Below the pieces are notes generated by a model. It did not search any database. It was not told the DNA's origin and saw only the letters and a list, made by a program, of their open reading frames with translations. A program made the position numbers and the translations under genes. Of a stretch of DNA of 64,000 nucleotides, positions 1 through 8,012 are shown piece after piece (the stretch's first letter is position 1; the number at the start of each line of letters is the position of its first letter). Source of the DNA: Sphingomonas sp. GTDB taxonomy: Bacteria > Pseudomonadota > Alphaproteobacteria > Sphingomonadales > Sphingomonadaceae. The stretch covers positions 402,103 to 466,102 of the forward strand of contig NZ_QFOB01000004.1 in assembly GCF_003248515.1 (NCBI RefSeq). Direction: 5' to 3'.

Positions 1-1
1 C

Positions 2-88
2 TATGCGCTGCTCGGCTTCGGCTCGGATGCGCTCGTGCGGCAGCTGGAGCGAAGGCTGCTCGGCTGGCGCAGGACACTCGGCCGATGA
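2..88 (+). CDS. ABC transporter permease, C-terminal end only (SsuC-like)
   Basis: Only the last 28 codons are inside the window; the gene begins upstream. The visible tail is hydrophobic then strongly basic (ends LLGWRRTLGR), typical of the cytoplasmic end of an SsuC/TauC-type inner-membrane permease. Its TGA overlaps the ATG of the ATPase gene (ATGA), as in translationally coupled ssuC-ssuB pairs. The permease assignment rests on this tail plus the neighbouring ATPase and SsuD genes. Confidence 0.7.
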   Translation, partial: YALLGFGSDALVRQLERRLLGWRRTLGR

Positions 89-858
89 GCGCGCCCGCTG
101 TCCGGGTGCGGGGGCTGGTCCGCACCTTCACGCTCAAGGGCGTGCTCAACGGGATCGATCTGGATATCGCGCCGGGCGAATTCGTGGCCCTGCTGGGCCG
201 CAGCGGATCCGGCAAGAGCACGCTGCTGCGCGCTCTGGCCGAGATCGATCATGAGGCGGAGGGGACGGGCGAGATCGCCCTGCCCGATCGCCTCGCCGTG
301 ATCTTCCAGGATGCACGCCTGCTGCCCTGGATGCGCGTGCTGGATAATGTGCTGCTCGGCATTACAGGCCAGCGCGAACGGGGACGCGAGGCGCTGGCCG
401 AAGTGGGTCTTGCCGGGCGCGAACGGGCATGGCCGCACGAGCTTTCGGGCGGCGAACAGCAGCGCGTGGCGCTGGCCCGCGCGCTGGTGCGCGAACCCGA
501 ACTGCTGCTGGCGGACGAGCCGTTCGGCGCCCTGGATGCGCTCACCCGGATCCAGATGCACGCTTTGCTCCGCCGTCTCTCGGACGTGCACGATCCGGCC
601 GTGCTTCTGGTGACGCACGATATCGACGAGGCGATCCTGCTGGCAGACCGGATCGTGCTGCTGGACGATGGCCGCCTCGCGGCGGACCTGTCGGTCGCGC
701 TGCCACCGGAGGGCCTCGCCCGGCGCGAACGGATCGCGGAGCTGCGGACGCTGCTCCACCGCCTGCTCGGCGTCGAAGACGTGCCAGTCGATCCTCTCGA
801 CCCGCGATCAGCCGCCGAGGCGCGCGAACTCTCCTTCCAAGATGGGAAACCCCGATGA
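85..858 (+). CDS. ssuB: ABC transporter ATP-binding protein, aliphatic sulfonate type
   Basis: A 257-residue ATPase that would power sulfonate (or taurine/nitrate-class) import with the permease just upstream. It shows a Walker A GRSGSGKST at about residues 38-46, a Q-loop (IFQDARLLPW), the ABC signature LSGGEQQRVAL, Walker B LLLADEPFGALD and the H-loop VTHDIDEA. This short-loop NrtD/SsuB subfamily serves sulfonates, taurine or nitrate; the sulfonate choice comes from the SsuD gene 900 bp downstream. The start overlaps the permease stop and its own stop overlaps the next start (ATGA), so the genes form one operon. No substrate-binding protein is in view; it probably lies before the window. 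Confidence 0.88.
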   Translation: MSAPAVRVRGLVRTFTLKGVLNGIDLDIAPGEFVALLGRSGSGKSTLLRALAEIDHEAEGTGEIALPDRLAVIFQDARLLPWMRVLDNVLLGITGQRERGREALAEVGLAGRERAWPHELSGGEQQRVALARALVREPELLLADEPFGALDALTRIQMHALLRRLSDVHDPAVLLVTHDIDEAILLADRIVLLDDGRLAADLSVALPPEGLARRERIAELRTLLHRLLGVEDVPVDPLDPRSAAEARELSFQDGKPR

Positions 859-1712
859 GCCAGATCGCCGAACTGATCCATTCGTCCGTCGCGGATGATC
901 GGCGGGATGCGCGGCTCTACGAGCGGTATCGCGACACGCTCGACCTGCCGGTCGCGTGGAACGACACGCTCGACACGCTCGTCGCGCACCGCTCGGTTCG
1001 CGCCTACCTGCCAGACGCGCTGCCGGAGGGGACGGTGGAGTTGCTGGTGGCGGCGGCGCAATCCGCCGCGAGCTCTTCGAACCTCCAGCCCTGGAGCGTG
1101 ATCGCGGTCGAGGATCCCGCGCGCAAGGCGCGGCTGGCCCTGCTCGCAGGAGATCAGAAGCAGATATATCAGGCTCCGCTCTTCCTGCTGTGGCTGGTGG
1201 ATCTCCAACGGCTGACCGGTATTGGCGAGGCGCTTTCGGCGCCCACTGTCGGCCTGCGCTATCTCGAAAGCTTCCTGCTGGGCGCGGTCGATACGTCGCT
1301 GGCGGCGCAGAGCGCGGTGGTGGCGCTGGAATCGATCGGCCTCGGCAGCTGCTATATCGGCGGCATCCGCAACAGGCCGGCCGAAGTCGCCGCCGAACTG
1401 GGCCTGCCGCCGAATGTCTTCGCGCTCTTCGGCCTGACGGTGGGCCATCCCGATCCGGATCGTCCCGCCTCAGTGAAGCCGCGCCTGCCGCAGGAGGCGG
1501 TGCTGTTTCGCGAAACCTATGGCGCGGGGGATAACGGCCTCGCGCTCGCCGCCTACGATCATCGCCTGCGCGGCTTCCAGCGCGAGCAGGGCATGATCGA
1601 GCGCGACTGGACCGAACAGGCCACCCAGCGCGTGGGCCACGATCATCTGGCGCGCAGCGGCCGCCATGTGCTGCGCGATATCCTCCACGCCCTGGGCTTC
1701 GGCCTCGAATAG
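855..1712 (+). CDS. Nitroreductase-family FMN oxidoreductase in the sulfonate operon
   Basis: A 285-residue protein of the NfsA/Frp branch of the nitroreductase fold, using FMN and NAD(P)H in the cytoplasm. The N-terminal HRSVRAYLPDALPEG and the SSSNLQPWSVI segment are the usual FMN-contact motifs of the family, and GLGSCYIGGIRN matches the second conserved block. The ATG overlaps the ssuB stop by 4 nt. Inference: it may provide reduced flavin to the SsuD-like monooxygenase, the role SsuE has in enterobacteria; no ssuE-type gene is visible here. It could also act independently on quinones or nitroaromatics. Confidence 0.8.
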   Translation: MSQIAELIHSSVADDRRDARLYERYRDTLDLPVAWNDTLDTLVAHRSVRAYLPDALPEGTVELLVAAAQSAASSSNLQPWSVIAVEDPARKARLALLAGDQKQIYQAPLFLLWLVDLQRLTGIGEALSAPTVGLRYLESFLLGAVDTSLAAQSAVVALESIGLGSCYIGGIRNRPAEVAAELGLPPNVFALFGLTVGHPDPDRPASVKPRLPQEAVLFRETYGAGDNGLALAAYDHRLRGFQREQGMIERDWTEQATQRVGHDHLARSGRHVLRDILHALGFGLE

Positions 1713-1757
1713 CCGCCGCGCACCCTTTCCCTTCCGGATTTCTCAAGGAGGCCAAGC

Positions 1758-2867
1758 ATGAGCTCCGAATTCCTCTGGTATATTCCCAATCAGATCGAGC
1801 CCGGCCATCGCGGCGACAGCGCGGGCACGGATCATCGCAGCCTGGAAGCCCTGACGAGCCACGCCACGGCGCTGGAGCAGCATGGCTGGAAAGGCGCGCT
1901 GATCGGCACGAGCTGGGGCCGCCCCGATACCTTCACGGTCGCGACCGCCCTCGCCGCGCGCACGAAGACGTTCGAGCCGCTCATCGCGATCCGGCCCGGC
2001 TACTGGCGACCGGCCCATTTCGCATCGTCCGCCGCCACGCTGGACGAGCTGACGGGCGGCCGCATACGCATCAACATCGTCTCGGGGCAGGACAATCTCG
2101 CCGCTTATGGCGATAGCGAGGGCGATCAGGCGCACCGCTACGGCCGCACGAAGGAATTCATGCGGCTGGTGCGCCGGCTCTGGACCGAGGAAAATGTCTC
2201 CTTCGCGGGCACGCATTTCAGCGTGGAGGGATCCACCGTGCTGCCGCGCCTCACCCCGCGCGGAGACAGGCTGCATCCGAAGCTCTATTTCGGCGGCGCG
2301 TCCGAAGCGGCGGAGCGCGTGGCCGCCACCGAGGCGGACGTCCAGCTCTTCTGGGGCGAGCCGCTGGATGGCGTGGCGGGCCGGATCGCGCGCCTGAAGG
2401 CGCTCAGCCGCGATCTGGATCGCGATCTGGCGCCGCTGCAATTCGGCCTGCGCATCACCACGCTCGTTCGGGACACGACCGAAGAGGCGTGGGCCGATGC
2501 CGAGGCGAAGGTGGACGAGATGGCGAAGAAGCAGGGCACGGTGGATGAGCATCGCCGCGCGCCGGCGGCGGGCCAGCAGCGCCTGCTCGATCTGCACGCG
2601 CGCGGCGAGGTGCTGGACGACAATCTCTACACGGCGCCGGGCCGCTATGGCGGCGGCGGCGCGGGCACGACCTGGCTGGTCGGCTCGGCGGCCGATGTCG
2701 CCAGCTCGCTGCGCAAATATCGCGATCTGGGCGTCACGCATTTCGTGCTGTCCGATACGCCCTATCTGCCGGAGATCCGGCGGCAGGGCGATCAGCTGCT
2801 CCCGCTGCTGCGCGATGACGCGGCGGATGCCGATAGCCGGCTCCGTCATCCGGAGGCGGTCGCCTGA
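1758..2867 (+). CDS. ssuD: FMNH2-dependent alkanesulfonate monooxygenase (SsuD-like)
   Basis: A 369-residue luciferase-like (LLM class) flavin monooxygenase. It should split alkanesulfonates with FMNH2 and O2 into an aldehyde and sulfite. SsuD-type features are the N-terminal FLWYIPNQIEPGHRG variant, AALTHRSLEAL-like region, SGGRIRINIVSGQD core (here TGGRIRINIVSGQD), and YGRTKEFM(R). A clear AAGGAGG ribosome site lies 8-10 nt before the ATG. It follows the transporter ATPase and nitroreductase genes and precedes a sulfite dehydrogenase pair, so import, desulfonation and sulfite disposal are encoded together. Confidence 0.88.
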   Translation: MSSEFLWYIPNQIEPGHRGDSAGTDHRSLEALTSHATALEQHGWKGALIGTSWGRPDTFTVATALAARTKTFEPLIAIRPGYWRPAHFASSAATLDELTGGRIRINIVSGQDNLAAYGDSEGDQAHRYGRTKEFMRLVRRLWTEENVSFAGTHFSVEGSTVLPRLTPRGDRLHPKLYFGGASEAAERVAATEADVQLFWGEPLDGVAGRIARLKALSRDLDRDLAPLQFGLRITTLVRDTTEEAWADAEAKVDEMAKKQGTVDEHRRAPAAGQQRLLDLHARGEVLDDNLYTAPGRYGGGGAGTTWLVGSAADVASSLRKYRDLGVTHFVLSDTPYLPEIRRQGDQLLPLLRDDAADADSRLRHPEAVA

Positions 2868-2914
2868 CCGTCACGAACCTCCTCACCACGACCGATGCAC
2901 AAAAGGGGCATGAC

Positions 2915-3112
2915 ATGAAGAAGACCATCACGATCCTGTCGTTCACGCTGGCCGCGGCCGGCCTTTCCGCCTGCTCGAAATCGCCCGAGCAGAATGTGAC
3001 GACGGAAAATGTCAGCAATTCGGTCGATGAGGCGCTGGACAATATCGAGGAGATCGCGCCGAACGCGAGCGACGCCTCCGGCATCGAGAACGTCAGCAAC
3101 GCGACATCCTGA
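2915..3112 (+). CDS. Small lipoprotein of unknown function
   Basis: A 65-residue protein with a lysine-rich N-terminus, a hydrophobic stretch and a lipobox LSAC, so cleavage would leave a lipidated Cys at about residue 20. The mature part is acidic and Asn/Ser-rich, with two VSN repeats (ENVSNSVD, ENVSNATS). It lies 47 nt after ssuD, with a GGGGC purine stretch before ATG, and is followed by a strong terminator, so it may be the last gene of the ssu transcript. Function unknown. Confidence 0.65.
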   Translation: MKKTITILSFTLAAAGLSACSKSPEQNVTTENVSNSVDEALDNIEEIAPNASDASGIENVSNATS

Positions 3113-3156
3113 TCCTTCCGATCGCCTTAGGTTTCAGACTCCCGAGGCGTAACCTG

Positions 3157-3185
3157 CGGCCCGGCCGACCGCCGGGCCGTTTTTT
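3157..3185 (+). terminator. Rho-independent terminator after the ssu operon
   Basis: A perfect 9-bp GC stem (CGGCCCGGC / GCCGGGCCG) with a 5-nt loop is followed by six T residues. It separates the lipoprotein gene from the sulfite dehydrogenase genes. Confidence 0.85.
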
Positions 3186-3220
3186 GTGCCGCCTGCACAG
3201 GCACTATCCGGAGACGTGAC

Positions 3221-4483
3221 ATGCGCGATCGCAGCGATACGCCGGATGAAGCGGTGGCCGGCGGCGGCCTGATCCACCGCCGATCCCTGCTCGTCGCGGG
3301 CGCGCTCTCGGCAAGCGGCCTCGGCGCGACGCTGAAGGCCGCGCCGGCCCGGAATTCACCCGCATCGATGCTGGAGCCGGGCGCGCCGCTGTCAGGCTAT
3401 GGCGAGCCCGGCCCAGCCGCCGCCGCGATCCAGCGCATCGTGCCCGCCCTGCCTTTTCCGGGAACGGGATCGTCACGCACGCCGCTGCATCTGCTGGAAG
3501 GCACGATCACGCCGAACGGCCTGCATTTCGAACGGCATCATAACGGCATCCCCGATCTGGATCCGGCAACGCACGAGTTGCTGGTGCACGGGCTCGTCCG
3601 CCAACCGCTGTCGTTCCGCTACGAGGATCTGCTGCGCTATCCGCGCGAAAGCCGGATCCTGTTTCTGGAATGCTCGGGCAATAGCGGCGCGATCGCCGCG
3701 GATCGGCCCGCGCAGGTGAGCGCTGGCCAGCTCAACGGGCTGCTCTCCTGCGCCGAATGGACGGGCGTGCGCCTGTCCACCCTGCTGGACGAAGCGGGGC
3801 TGGATCCGGCCGCGCGCTGGGTGCAGGCGGAAGGCGCCGATGCCGCGGGCATGACGCGGAGCATCCCGCTGTCCATCTGCCTCGATGATGCGATGATCGC
3901 GCTGTTCCAGAATGGGGAGCCGCTGCGGCCGCAGCAGGGCTATCCCCTGCGGCTGCTGCTGCCGGGGATCGAGGGCAATGCCTCGGTCAAATGGCTCCGC
4001 CGGCTGAAGGTGATCGCGGCGCCCGCTTTCTCGCGCGAGGAGACATCCAGATATTCGGATCTGCTGGCGGACGCGCACGCGGAGATCTTCTCGCTGCGGA
4101 TGGGCGTCAAGTCGATCATCCTCTCTCCCTCCTTCGGCCTGGATCTGAAGGGGGCAGGGTTTCACGAGATCGGCGGCCTTGCCTGGTCGGGCCGTGGGCG
4201 CATCCGCAAGGTGGAAGTTTCGGCGGATGGCGGCGCCAGCTGGGCGGAGGCCGCACTGACCGCGCCGATCCTGCCCAAGGCGCTCACGCGCTTCCGCATG
4301 CCGTGGCAATGGAGCGGCGGACCCGCCATCCTGATGAGCAGGGCCATCGACGAAACCGGGGCGGTACAGCCACGCCGCGCCGACTGGATCGGCAAATACG
4401 GGCCGGGCCAGGGCTATCACGGCAATGCGATCCAGAGCTGGCGCGTCGATCCGCTGGGGAAAGTGAGCCATGTCTATGCGTGA
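3221..4483 (+). CDS. Molybdopterin sulfite dehydrogenase subunit (SoxC-like)
   Basis: A 420-residue periplasmic sulfite oxidase-family protein. A twin-arginine signal (HRRSLLVAG, Arg20-Arg21) predicts export of the folded molybdoenzyme. The single Mo-coordinating cysteine is in FLECSGNS at about residue 151. The oxidoreductase molybdopterin-binding domain is followed by a C-terminal Mo-co dimerisation domain (VEVSADGGASWAEAAL). It overlaps the next cytochrome gene by 14 bp, the usual SoxC-SoxD or SorAB arrangement. No other sox genes are present, so the likely job is oxidation of sulfite released by SsuD, with electrons passed to the cytochrome c. Confidence 0.88.
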   Translation: MRDRSDTPDEAVAGGGLIHRRSLLVAGALSASGLGATLKAAPARNSPASMLEPGAPLSGYGEPGPAAAAIQRIVPALPFPGTGSSRTPLHLLEGTITPNGLHFERHHNGIPDLDPATHELLVHGLVRQPLSFRYEDLLRYPRESRILFLECSGNSGAIAADRPAQVSAGQLNGLLSCAEWTGVRLSTLLDEAGLDPAARWVQAEGADAAGMTRSIPLSICLDDAMIALFQNGEPLRPQQGYPLRLLLPGIEGNASVKWLRRLKVIAAPAFSREETSRYSDLLADAHAEIFSLRMGVKSIILSPSFGLDLKGAGFHEIGGLAWSGRGRIRKVEVSADGGASWAEAALTAPILPKALTRFRMPWQWSGGPAILMSRAIDETGAVQPRRADWIGKYGPGQGYHGNAIQSWRVDPLGKVSHVYA

Positions 4484-5084
4484 TCGCCTCTTCGCCACGG
4501 CCGGGATCGCGATCGGCATGGCCCTCGCTCTCTCCCGCCCCGGCCATGCGCGCGATGCCATCGGGGGCGCGCCCAAACTCGGCCGGCCGGTTTCCGCCGA
4601 AGTGGTGGAGCGGACGGACCTCACCGTCAGCTCGGACGGTGCGAACCTGCCACCGGGCTCCGGCTCCGTCGCCGAAGGGCGGGCGACCTATGCCGAGAAA
4701 TGCGCCGCCTGCCACGGCGCGGCGGGGAGCGGCGGCGTCGCGGACCGGCTGACGGGCGGGCTGGGCACACTCGCCTCGCCCAGACCGGTGCGAACCGTGG
4801 CGAGTTACTGGCCTTATGCGCCCACGATCTTCGACTATATCCGCCGCGCCATGCCTCTCACGGCGCCGCAATCGCTGACCGACGACGAAGTCTATGGTCT
4901 TGTCGCCTATCTGCTTTCGATCGACGGCATCGTGCCGGCCGAAACCCGGCTGGATGCCGATCGCCTGGCGAAGATCGCGATGCCCAACCGCGCCGGCTTC
5001 GTCAGCCTGGAGGCACAGAGGTATGACGGGAATATCGAGGCTCGCCCGCCCACGAACGGGATCGAGCCCAAGCAGCACCCCTGA
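4470..5084 (+). CDS. c-type cytochrome partner of the sulfite dehydrogenase (SoxD-like)
   Basis: A 204-residue monohaem cytochrome c with an N-terminal signal segment (LFATAGIAIGMALALS) and a CAACH haem-binding motif at residues 78-82. A distal methionine candidate is in RRAMPLTAP at about residue 130, followed by the SLTDDEVYGLVAYLL helix typical of SoxD/cytochrome c families. It overlaps the SoxC-like gene, implying translational coupling, and should accept electrons from sulfite oxidation in the periplasm. Confidence 0.85.
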   Translation: MSMRDRLFATAGIAIGMALALSRPGHARDAIGGAPKLGRPVSAEVVERTDLTVSSDGANLPPGSGSVAEGRATYAEKCAACHGAAGSGGVADRLTGGLGTLASPRPVRTVASYWPYAPTIFDYIRRAMPLTAPQSLTDDEVYGLVAYLLSIDGIVPAETRLDADRLAKIAMPNRAGFVSLEAQRYDGNIEARPPTNGIEPKQHP

Positions 5085-5340
5085 TATGCTGCGGAGCCTG
5101 ATCCAGTTGAGCATAGATCAAATCCGGCTCTCCTTGCCGGCTCTCCGGTATCTTCTCCCGTGCCGAAAGAAAATCCCGCCTTCCCCCAATATTCCCGCGC
5201 CGATGACGCGCCGTTCATTTTGGCGAAAGGATAGACCTTGGTCGAATTCGCCTCATCCAAAAGACGCGTAGTAAGAACCGCTTAACCGCACATGGCGCTG
5301 TCACGGTCGCGCACGACAATCACGTCGTCCGGACTGGGGC

Positions 5341-6297
5341 ATGTTGGACCGATCGAAAGGGTTTGCGATCCGCAATCGCTTTCTCGCCATTGTGGCGGGG
5401 GCGATCGCGTGCGCCCTTCCGGCCACCTGCGCGCACGCCGATCCCACGCCGGCCGGCACCCGGATCGCGAATACGGCCAGCCTGTCCTTCGTCGATGGCA
5501 ATTCATCTGTCCGCATTTCCAGCAACACGGTCACGCTGGGTGTCGACATGCTTCTCGATGTGGCGATCCGTGCCGAGCAGCCCACCGTCCGCCCCGCGGC
5601 GAATGGCCCTACCCCGATCGCCTTCGTCATCACCAACAGCGGCAATGCGGAAGAGACCTTCACGCTTTCCGGCGCGGTCGATCCTAATCTCGCAACGCTT
5701 TCCGGCCTCGCCATCGATAGCGACGACAACGGCGTCTATGGCGATGGCGATACGCTGCTGACGGGATCGTCGGTCAAAATCGCGCCGGGCGAGCACCGGC
5801 GGCTGTTCGCCCTCGTCCGCCTCGCCGGCAGCCAGGATGCGGCCCTGTCGATCACCGTGGCGTCATCCACCGGCAGCGGCGACGCCGGCACTGTCTTCGC
5901 GGGCGCGGGCGCCGGCGGCGTCGATGCGATCGTCGGGCGCACCGGCGCGCGAGCGACCGCCTCGGTCGTGCTCGGCGAACGATCCACCGGCCCGACCCTC
6001 GAAAAATCGCAGACGGTCCTCGCGCGGGACGGCTCCGCCCATGCCGGCCATGGATCGATCATCACCTATCGGCTCGACGCCCGCTTTCCGGGCGCTGCCA
6101 CCGCCGTCGAGCTTCGCGATCCGATCCCGGCGGGAACGGCCTTCGTCGCCGGCAGCATCACGCTCGACGGCCAGTCGCTGACCGATGCCGCCGACGGCGA
6201 CATGGCCAGCTTCGACGGCAGCGCCGTCCACATCCTCTTCGGTGACGTCACCACCGCCGCCACCCGCACCGTCACCTTTCAGGCCAAGATTCTTTGA
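5341..6297 (+). CDS. Exported DUF11-type protein, first gene of surface cluster
   Basis: A 318-residue protein with a signal peptide (LAIVAGAIACALPATCAHA). The mature N-terminus (GTRIANTASLSFVDGN, then ISSNTV) closely matches the N-termini of the two larger proteins downstream. An internal SDDNGVYGDGDTLL segment looks like a calcium-binding EF/dockerin-type loop. The C-terminal 110 residues (LEKSQTVLARDG, PIPAGTAFVAGSITLDG) form a DUF11-like beta-sandwich. Stop and next start are 10 nt apart. Role unknown; secretion and beta-sandwich structure suggest a surface structural protein. Confidence 0.75.
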   Translation: MLDRSKGFAIRNRFLAIVAGAIACALPATCAHADPTPAGTRIANTASLSFVDGNSSVRISSNTVTLGVDMLLDVAIRAEQPTVRPAANGPTPIAFVITNSGNAEETFTLSGAVDPNLATLSGLAIDSDDNGVYGDGDTLLTGSSVKIAPGEHRRLFALVRLAGSQDAALSITVASSTGSGDAGTVFAGAGAGGVDAIVGRTGARATASVVLGERSTGPTLEKSQTVLARDGSAHAGHGSIITYRLDARFPGAATAVELRDPIPAGTAFVAGSITLDGQSLTDAADGDMASFDGSAVHILFGDVTTAATRTVTFQAKIL

Positions 6298-6307
6298 GGA
6301 GTTCGTA

Positions 6308-6775
6308 ATGTTGCGCATGCTCACCCTCGCGACGGTCGCACTCGTCGCCGTTCCCGCAGCGGCCGCAGGCCCGCTGGAAGTGACCTCGAAGGTGATGGTC
6401 GAAACCAGACAGCGCGCGGCCGATGGCAGCACGCGCATCGTGCTGGAGCCCGCCCGCCGCGTCGTTCCGGGCGATCGGGTCGTCTTCGTACTCGCCTATC
6501 GCAATGTCGGCACGCAGCCGCTCAACGATATCGTTCTGGCCAATCCGGTGCCGGCGGAGCTGAGCTATCGGGCACCGGCACAAGGCTCCGTGGCGCCCGA
6601 CGTTTCAGCCGACGGCAAGACTTACGGCCAGCTCGCCGCCCTGCGCGTGGCGGGTGCCGGCGGCGCGATACGCGCCGCCACCGCCGAAGACGTGACCAGC
6701 GTCCGCTGGCGGCTGACGCGTCCGCTCGCCGCCGGCACCTCCGGCCAGCTCGCATTCCAGGCGACGCTGCGGTGA
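6308..6775 (+). CDS. Small exported DUF11-like protein
   Basis: A 155-residue secreted protein. The ATG at 6308 follows a TTTGAGGAG ribosome site and begins a clean signal peptide (MLRMLTLATVALVAVPAAAA). The mature part is essentially one DUF11-like domain (VVPGDRVVFVLAYRNVG, LANPVPAELSYRAP). It sits between two larger proteins of the same cluster with almost no spacing, so it is likely co-transcribed and a partner of them. Confidence 0.72.
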   Translation: MLRMLTLATVALVAVPAAAAGPLEVTSKVMVETRQRAADGSTRIVLEPARRVVPGDRVVFVLAYRNVGTQPLNDIVLANPVPAELSYRAPAQGSVAPDVSADGKTYGQLAALRVAGAGGAIRAATAEDVTSVRWRLTRPLAAGTSGQLAFQATLR

Positions 6776-6819
6776 TCGGCCGGCGCGCTCCAGTTCAACA
6801 GGGAAGGATGTTTCACACC

Positions 6820-7947
6820 ATGTTCGCGAAGAGGCTCGTTCCGGCGCTGCTCGCCGGCACGGCGGGGCTATGCGCCGCGACGGGCGCGCAGGCCGCGTCG
6901 CAGACGACGGCGGGCACCGTCATCAACAATACGGCGTCCGTCACCTACACCGTCAACGGCACGAGCCAGTCGACCAGCTCGACGACCGCCTCGTTCGTGG
7001 TCGACCGCAAGGTGAACTTCACGGTCGCCACCGATCAGACAGGTCTGACGCAGGTCAATCTGGGGGAACAGAATGCGGTTACGCGCTTCAAGGTCACGAA
7101 CCTGACGAATGACGTGCAGGATTTCATCCTGGATCCCGATCAGCAGAACATCTCGGTCGGCATTCTGCCGGGCACCGACAATTTCGACATGCTGAATCTG
7201 AAGGCCTATGTCGATTCCAACAATAACGGCGTCTATGATCCGGGCGTCGACACGGCGACCTATATCGACGAACTCGCGCCCGATGCCTCGGTGACGGTGT
7301 TCCTCGTCGGCAATGTGCCGACGACGCCCAGCGCGCTTCTGGCGTTCGACTCCCTCCACGTCATCGTCGCCGCTGGCGGCACGGCTGGCACGAAGGGCAG
7401 CGCGCTCGTGGCGACGGACCTCAATCTCGCCAATGCCGACAATACCGTCGATATCGTGTTCGCCGATGATGACAGCGACGGCACGCTCTATCTCGGCGAT
7501 ATCGCCCGCAACGGGCAGGGCCGCGCTTATTCAGGCTATGAAATCGGCACGCACAACGTCTCGCTGACGGTCGCCAAATCGGCGCTGGTGCTTTCGGATG
7601 GCGTCAACATCCTGAATCCCAAGGCCTTGCCCGGCGCGACCGTGGAATATTGCCTTCGCGTCAACAATGCCACGCTCACCACGGCGGCCACCAGCGTCAA
7701 CCTGACGGACGCCATTCCGGCGAAGACGACCTATGTTCCGGGCTCGATCTCGATCGGCACACCCGGCGTGCTGGGGATCGCCTGCGTCGTGAGCGGATCG
7801 GCCGAGGACGACGATACGGACGACGCGGCCGAGACGGACGGCTTCACGGCCTCGTTCGACACGTCGAGCAAGACCGTCTCCGCCCATATCGACACGGTCG
7901 GCGGCGGGGCAACCGTCGCAGTCGCGTTCAAGGTCACGATCGACTGA
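6820..7947 (+). CDS. Exported DUF11-type protein, third gene of surface cluster
   Basis: About 375 residues. ATG 6820 gives a compact signal peptide (VPALLAGTAGLCAATGAQAA) and lies 12 nt after GGGAAGG; ATG 6808 and GTG 6772 are alternatives. The mature N-terminus (GTVINNTASVTYTVNG) repeats the motif of the flanking cluster proteins. An acidic DSNNNGVYDPGVD loop resembles a calcium site and matches the equivalent loop in the 5,341 gene. A DUF11-like C-terminal domain contains LTDAIPAKTTYVPGSI and an acidic AEDDDTDDAAETDG insert. Unknown function; predicted to be exported and partly Ca-stabilised. Confidence 0.72.
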   Translation: MFAKRLVPALLAGTAGLCAATGAQAASQTTAGTVINNTASVTYTVNGTSQSTSSTTASFVVDRKVNFTVATDQTGLTQVNLGEQNAVTRFKVTNLTNDVQDFILDPDQQNISVGILPGTDNFDMLNLKAYVDSNNNGVYDPGVDTATYIDELAPDASVTVFLVGNVPTTPSALLAFDSLHVIVAAGGTAGTKGSALVATDLNLANADNTVDIVFADDDSDGTLYLGDIARNGQGRAYSGYEIGTHNVSLTVAKSALVLSDGVNILNPKALPGATVEYCLRVNNATLTTAATSVNLTDAIPAKTTYVPGSISIGTPGVLGIACVVSGSAEDDDTDDAAETDGFTASFDTSSKTVSAHIDTVGGGATVAVAFKVTID

Positions 7948-8012
7948 TCTAAATCATTCCAGAAAAAGGAGAAAATACTCCGCGGGCCGTGCCCGTCGGA
8001 GGCTGCCCCCTC

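Noticed and set aside
249..1448. Long minus-strand frame opposite the ssuB and nitroreductase genes
   Set aside because: Composition is Arg/Ala-rich shadow coding; the plus-strand genes carry clear motifs.
3121..3185. Riboswitch before the sulfite dehydrogenase gene
   Set aside because: Apart from the terminator hairpin no conserved aptamer pattern (SAM, Moco, cobalamin) could be recognised.
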